The notes under the pieces: model-generated
The model's database searches: none
Seen by the model: only the letters and a program-made list of their open reading frames with translations
What the model was told of the DNA's origin: nothing
Source: Streptomyces cadmiisoli
GTDB taxonomy: Bacteria > Actinomycetota > Actinomycetes > Streptomycetales > Streptomycetaceae
Reading direction: 5' to 3'
NCBI RefSeq assembly: GCF_003261055.1
Contig: NZ_CP030073.1
Location: forward strand, 1,364,001 to 1,428,000
Length of the DNA stretch: 64,000 bases
Made by a program: the position numbers and the translations under genes
Shown: positions 63,617 through 64,000 of the stretch, piece by piece
Layout of the letters: each line of letters opens with the position of its first letter
Numbering within the stretch: position 1 is the first letter of the stretch

Positions 63617-64000
63617 GTGAGCAAGGCAGAGACGGATTCGGCCACGCCCCCGTGGCGCATGCTCCTCGGCTATGTCCGGCCGCACCGGTGGGCCCTGCTC
63701 GCCGGTGCCGTGCTGTCGCTGGTCACCGGGGCCACCGGGCTGCTGCTGCCGCTGGTCGCCCGCGAGCTGATCGACGACCTCTCCCACGACCGGGCCATCA
63801 CCGGCGCGCTGGTCGTCATGTCGGCTCTGGTGGTCACCAACGCGGCGCTGGGCGCGCTGGGTTCGTACGTGCTGCGGCGCACCGCGGAGTCGGTGGTCCT
63901 CGGGGCGCGGCGCACCCTGTCGTCGTACCTGCTGCGGCTGCGGATAGCCGCCGTGGACCGCAGCGAGCCGGGCGACCTGATGGCCCGCATCACCTCGGAC
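63617..64000 (+). CDS. ABC transporter permease domain, truncated by window end
   Basis: The frame starts at GTG 63617 after GAGGAG and runs off the window as 128 codons. It gives [20 protein letters not shown], followed by membrane helices ([21 protein letters not shown]) and [13 protein letters not shown], typical of a type I ABC exporter whose ATPase domain lies beyond the window. Confidence 0.88.
   Translation, partial: MSKAETDSATPPWRMLLGYVRPHRWALLAGAVLSLVTGATGLLLPLVARELIDDLSHDRAITGALVVMSALVVTNAALGALGSYVLRRTAESVVLGARRTLSSYLLRLRIAAVDRSEPGDLMARITSD

Overview
The window is high-GC actinobacterial chromosome, almost certainly Streptomyces or a close relative. The reasons are very high GC at third codon positions, many GTG starts, stacks of 4-bp start/stop overlaps, and family content typical of the genus: a DUF397 plus XRE/DUF5753 pair, an ANTAR protein, SpoIIE-type phosphatase, PucR and LAL regulators, a DUF5133 protein, two DUF574-type S-adenosylmethionine methyltransferases, mycothiol-dependent formaldehyde oxidation and an MsiK-style sugar importer without its own ATPase. 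There is no rRNA, CRISPR array, insertion sequence or prophage. It reads as ordinary chromosome with accessory islands.

Layout. 0-6.2 kb: an MDR oxidoreductase tail-to-tail with a LysR regulator, which diverges from an FprA-type ferredoxin-NADP reductase across a region holding a LysR-like dyad and an iron-box-like site; a decayed SDR gene; two hypothetical genes. 6.2-10 kb: a small graspetide-type RiPP locus (precursor plus ATP-grasp maturase) beside a DUF5133 gene and an ABC exporter. 10-13.9 kb: HEAT-like protein, DUF397/XRE regulatory pair, methyltransferase, aldo/keto reductase. 14-20.6 kb: a tightly coupled branched-chain amino-acid type ABC operon (livF-G-H-M-K) with a PucR regulator upstream. 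20.8-27 kb: LAL regulator, PETase-like cutinase, Gfo/Idh oxidoreductase, SpoIIE phosphatase. 27-31.6 kb: soluble transhydrogenase, peptidase E, small proteins, an LPG-synthase-type flippase. 31.9-35.8 kb: GH65 phosphorylase coupled to beta-phosphoglucomutase, then a P-loop kinase. 36-43.4 kb: GT39-like glycosyltransferase, RpiR regulator, winged-helix regulator divergent from a STAS-ANTAR protein over a perfect 20-bp palindrome, Zn-ribbon/OB protein, F420-type oxidoreductase, MalY aminotransferase. 43.6 kb: a cryptic tRNA-like element. 43.8-51.7 kb: NhaA-DsbA fusion, DUF899 protein, secreted amidohydrolase with discoidin domain, second methyltransferase, membrane-anchored S1 protease. 51.8-57.6 kb: ROK regulator divergent from a sugar ABC importer and Gfo/Idh dehydrogenase, with a nonsense codon near the start of the second permease. 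57.7-64 kb: L,D-transpeptidase, two SDRs, the mscR-MBL pair, a CstR-like sensor divergent from a rhodanese, and the start of an ABC exporter that runs off the window.

How the genes work together. The clearest units are the liv operon, the GH65/phosphoglucomutase disaccharide module, the ROK-controlled sugar uptake operon, the mycothiol formaldehyde pair, the putative persulfide-sensing CsoR/CstR-rhodanese pair, and the RiPP pair. The observations most worth a second look are the RiPP locus lacking its usual methyltransferase, the tRNA-like gene with an aberrant T-loop and anticodon loop, the CstR-like sensor with a nine-copy repeat at its 3' end, and the nonsense codon in the sugar permease.
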